Assembly: GCA_021163765.1 (NCBI GenBank)
Contig: JAGGTK010000059.1
Span: forward strand, 1-35,711
DNA: 35,711 bases
Reading direction: 5' to 3'
Origin: a bacterium
Lineage (GTDB): Bacteria > 4484-113
Position 1 is the first letter of the stretch. Each line of letters opens with the position of its first letter. Below, in pieces: positions 33,776 to 35,711 of the stretch. Both the position numbers and the translations under genes were made by a program. The notes beneath the pieces are model-generated. The model was not told the origin of the DNA. It did not search any database and was given only the letters and a program-made list of their open reading frames with translations.

Positions 33776-35521
33776 CTACTTGAAAATCCTCCGGTAAACG
33801 CGAAGTATAGCTTCGGGTATTGGCGAGAGCTTCACCTTGTCTCTCATATCCTCAAACTCTTCATCGAAAGCGTCATCGCCGAGGGAGAAAACATAGACAC
33901 TGAATCGTCCGCCAAGTTTCGCAATCACCTTCTTGACAGCGGGGATCGCGAGTTGGTCGAAGATGATACCGGTGTAATGGTCCTTGTTGCGGAAGATCTT
34001 GTACTTACCCGTGCTCTTAACCGGCTCGAAGGTATCCTCGCGAAGGCATAGCAACTCTGTCGCCTTTAACGTCAGTTGCTTCTTGTTCTTGTCAGTGGGA
34101 TCTGCGCTAACAAAGGCAGTTCTGAAATACTTGAGGTTACCACCCAGGCCTTCCACTTCCTTTCCATCGGGTGATATATAGCCCTCAATGACCTTCTTAA
34201 TCCGTGGATAGCAGACGTCAGAGGCAATGTCGTTCTCGTTGTTTGTGCATAGGATGAAACTTCTGTTCCCACCATCCTCCTTGTTAAGCTCAAGCATGGC
34301 ATGTCCCGTAGTACCGGAACCAGCGAAGTAATCCAATATGATAGCATCTTGATTATCCCCCGCTACTGCTTCGAGGCATTCCTTAACATTATAGAGCGAC
34401 TTGGGAAAAGGGAACTCTGTACCTTCGAGTATTCTCCCCAAGAGCTTGCTACCGTATTCGTTTGCATCGTACTTGCTGTCAACCCAAACAGTCCTGTATC
34501 TATCCTCCTTTTTCAATATGTGTATTTGTAGTGAGCTCCCTCTTTCCTTGACGCGCAAGTGTGGAAGCACACGGGCAACTCCGCTAACCGAGTAGCGCCA
34601 CTTCCTCTCAACACCACGTCCATCGATGGGCCAGACCTCGTAAAGACCATCGTCCTTCTTTACCGTCTGTCTCGCGGGGTGGAAAGTATCTGGAGGAACA
34701 GCGCCCGTACCGGTGATTCTCCCATTCTTAGCGTAGAAGGGGTAGAAACAATTCCTGGCATCCTCTCTCCGAGACCCTCCCCCGTTGTCTCTCATATTCC
34801 TCAATGACGGGTTTGGTCTTGGTCTAGTTCCTATATATTTCTCTCCGTCGCCGGGGTAGACGAAGTACGCATACTCGTGGGTATAGGAGAAGTTCTTCCC
34901 CTGAATTCCTCTGGGATTGTGAACAATGGTCACGCACGTGGTCTCCTTGTTGCTGAAGACTTCCTGAAGAAGCAGCCCAAGCGCCTCCTGCTCATTGTGG
35001 TCTATCGCACAGATAAGAACGCCCTTGCGAGAGAGTAGCCTTTTCGCCAGAAGCAACCTTTTGTGCATGAAGGAAAGCCACTTGCTATGGCGCCACGCAT
35101 CGTTGTAGTCGACATATTGATTGTTGTACTTCCAATCACGAGCCCCAGTGTTGAATGGGGGGTCAATATAAATGACGTCAATCTTTCCCCTGTGCGTGTA
35201 GTTCAGAACTGAGAGCGCATGATAGTTATCACCCTCTATGAAGATGTTCACTGGCTTCTCGCGGTCGGTGGCAATCTCCAGATCGTCTACGCCCTCAAGG
35301 ACTGGTAGCTCCCGCTTGCACTGCTCTACGACATCCTCTGGCTTCTCCTCCCAAACGAGCCCATACTTCTTCCGCTTCCTCAGCCGCTTAATCTCCGCAA
35401 TCAATTCCTCTTTTGTGTAGCTCTCGTAGGAGTTCTTCTTGGCTTTCCTCCGAGACGCGTTAGTGGGAGCGGACTGGATTGTCCCTTTTTTCGCTTTCGT
35501 TTTGTGGGCCTTTCTCGCCAT
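33776..35521 (-). CDS. mod: Type III DNA methyltransferase Mod (beta-class adenine MTase)
   Basis: 'IDVIYIDPPFNTGARDWKYN' (motif IV DPPF) precedes 'AIILDYFAGSGTTGHAML' (motif I), the beta-class order. N-terminal Lys-rich leader and coiled coil. Confidence 0.92.
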   Translation of the reverse strand: MARKAHKTKAKKGTIQSAPTNASRRKAKKNSYESYTKEELIAEIKRLRKRKKYGLVWEEKPEDVVEQCKRELPVLEGVDDLEIATDREKPVNIFIEGDNYHALSVLNYTHRGKIDVIYIDPPFNTGARDWKYNNQYVDYNDAWRHSKWLSFMHKRLLLAKRLLSRKGVLICAIDHNEQEALGLLLQEVFSNKETTCVTIVHNPRGIQGKNFSYTHEYAYFVYPGDGEKYIGTRPRPNPSLRNMRDNGGGSRREDARNCFYPFYAKNGRITGTGAVPPDTFHPARQTVKKDDGLYEVWPIDGRGVERKWRYSVSGVARVLPHLRVKERGSSLQIHILKKEDRYRTVWVDSKYDANEYGSKLLGRILEGTEFPFPKSLYNVKECLEAVAGDNQDAIILDYFAGSGTTGHAMLELNKEDGGNRSFILCTNNENDIASDVCYPRIKKVIEGYISPDGKEVEGLGGNLKYFRTAFVSADPTDKNKKQLTLKATELLCLREDTFEPVKSTGKYKIFRNKDHYTGIIFDQLAIPAVKKVIAKLGGRFSVYVFSLGDDAFDEEFEDMRDKVKLSPIPEAILRVYRRIFK

Positions 35522-35590
35522 CTTGGACGACCTACTTTTCCGTTAATAGTCCTCTTAGCCCTTCCTCCAAGGAGTTCTCAACATAGACTT

Positions 35591-35619
35591 AGTATAAGGA
35601 TGCAGGAAATGTCCGTCAA
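35591..35619 (-). promoter_or_regulatory. Promoter of the mod-res operon (TTGACG-17-TATACT)
   Basis: Minus-strand TTGACG (35619-35614), 17 nt spacer, TATACT (35596-35591). ATG 35521 lies about 63 nt from the expected TSS. Confidence 0.7.
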
Positions 35620-35711
35620 ACGACGCTCTGGCGGAGCGTAGAGCCAGATGCATCCTAGAGTGACCGCTACCCACCCCCATCGTTCCCAATCCCTGCCCAT
35701 CCGTGAATTAT

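Noticed and set aside
31551-35521. BREX/DISARM or other compound defence island
   Set aside because: Only mod and res are present, with the standard type III gene order; no additional defence genes in the window.
1-35711. tRNA or rRNA genes
   Set aside because: No cloverleaf with TTCGANNC-type arm or rRNA-conserved stretches was recognised by eye. A tRNAscan/Infernal run would be needed to exclude them.

Overview
The window is about 36 kb of bacterial DNA, probably chromosomal and diderm. I called genes from the six-frame track plus start-site and promoter context.

Left to right:
(1) Type IV pilus alignment genes: a 5'-truncated secretin, a single-ORF PilM-PilN fusion, a PilO-like protein and a PilP-like protein.
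(2) A strong terminator, then an orphan nuoN.
(3) An O-antigen ligase family protein.
(4) A two-gene unit: a Cys-rich protein with a nucleoside-2-deoxyribosyltransferase/TIR-like C-terminus, and a zinc-ribbon protein.
(5) An outer-membrane beta-barrel, a FecR+cohesin protein and a CHASE2-adenylate cyclase, a possible envelope-to-cAMP signalling unit.
(6) valS on the minus strand, divergent from a sigma-70 family factor that is translationally coupled to two large unknown membrane proteins.
(7) On the minus strand, a BON lipoprotein and a TlpA-like thioredoxin, plus a separate secreted unknown.
(8) A RelE/ParE-type toxin-antitoxin pair inside palindrome-rich intergenic repeat islands.
(9) A three-gene redox operon: a NuoG-like/FlpD(MvhD)-like/degenerate-CCG Fe-S protein plus sarcosine-oxidase/dye-linked-dehydrogenase-like alpha and beta subunits.
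(10) A type III restriction-modification pair (mod, res) that looks more AT-rich.

The strongest candidates for undescribed biology are the redox operon, the OMP/FecR-cohesin/CHASE2-cyclase unit, the deoxyribosyltransferase-like + zinc-ribbon pair, and the PilM-PilN fusion with a retained NLLP docking motif. No tRNA, rRNA, CRISPR array or transposase was recognised. No database search was run, so family calls rest on motif recognition.
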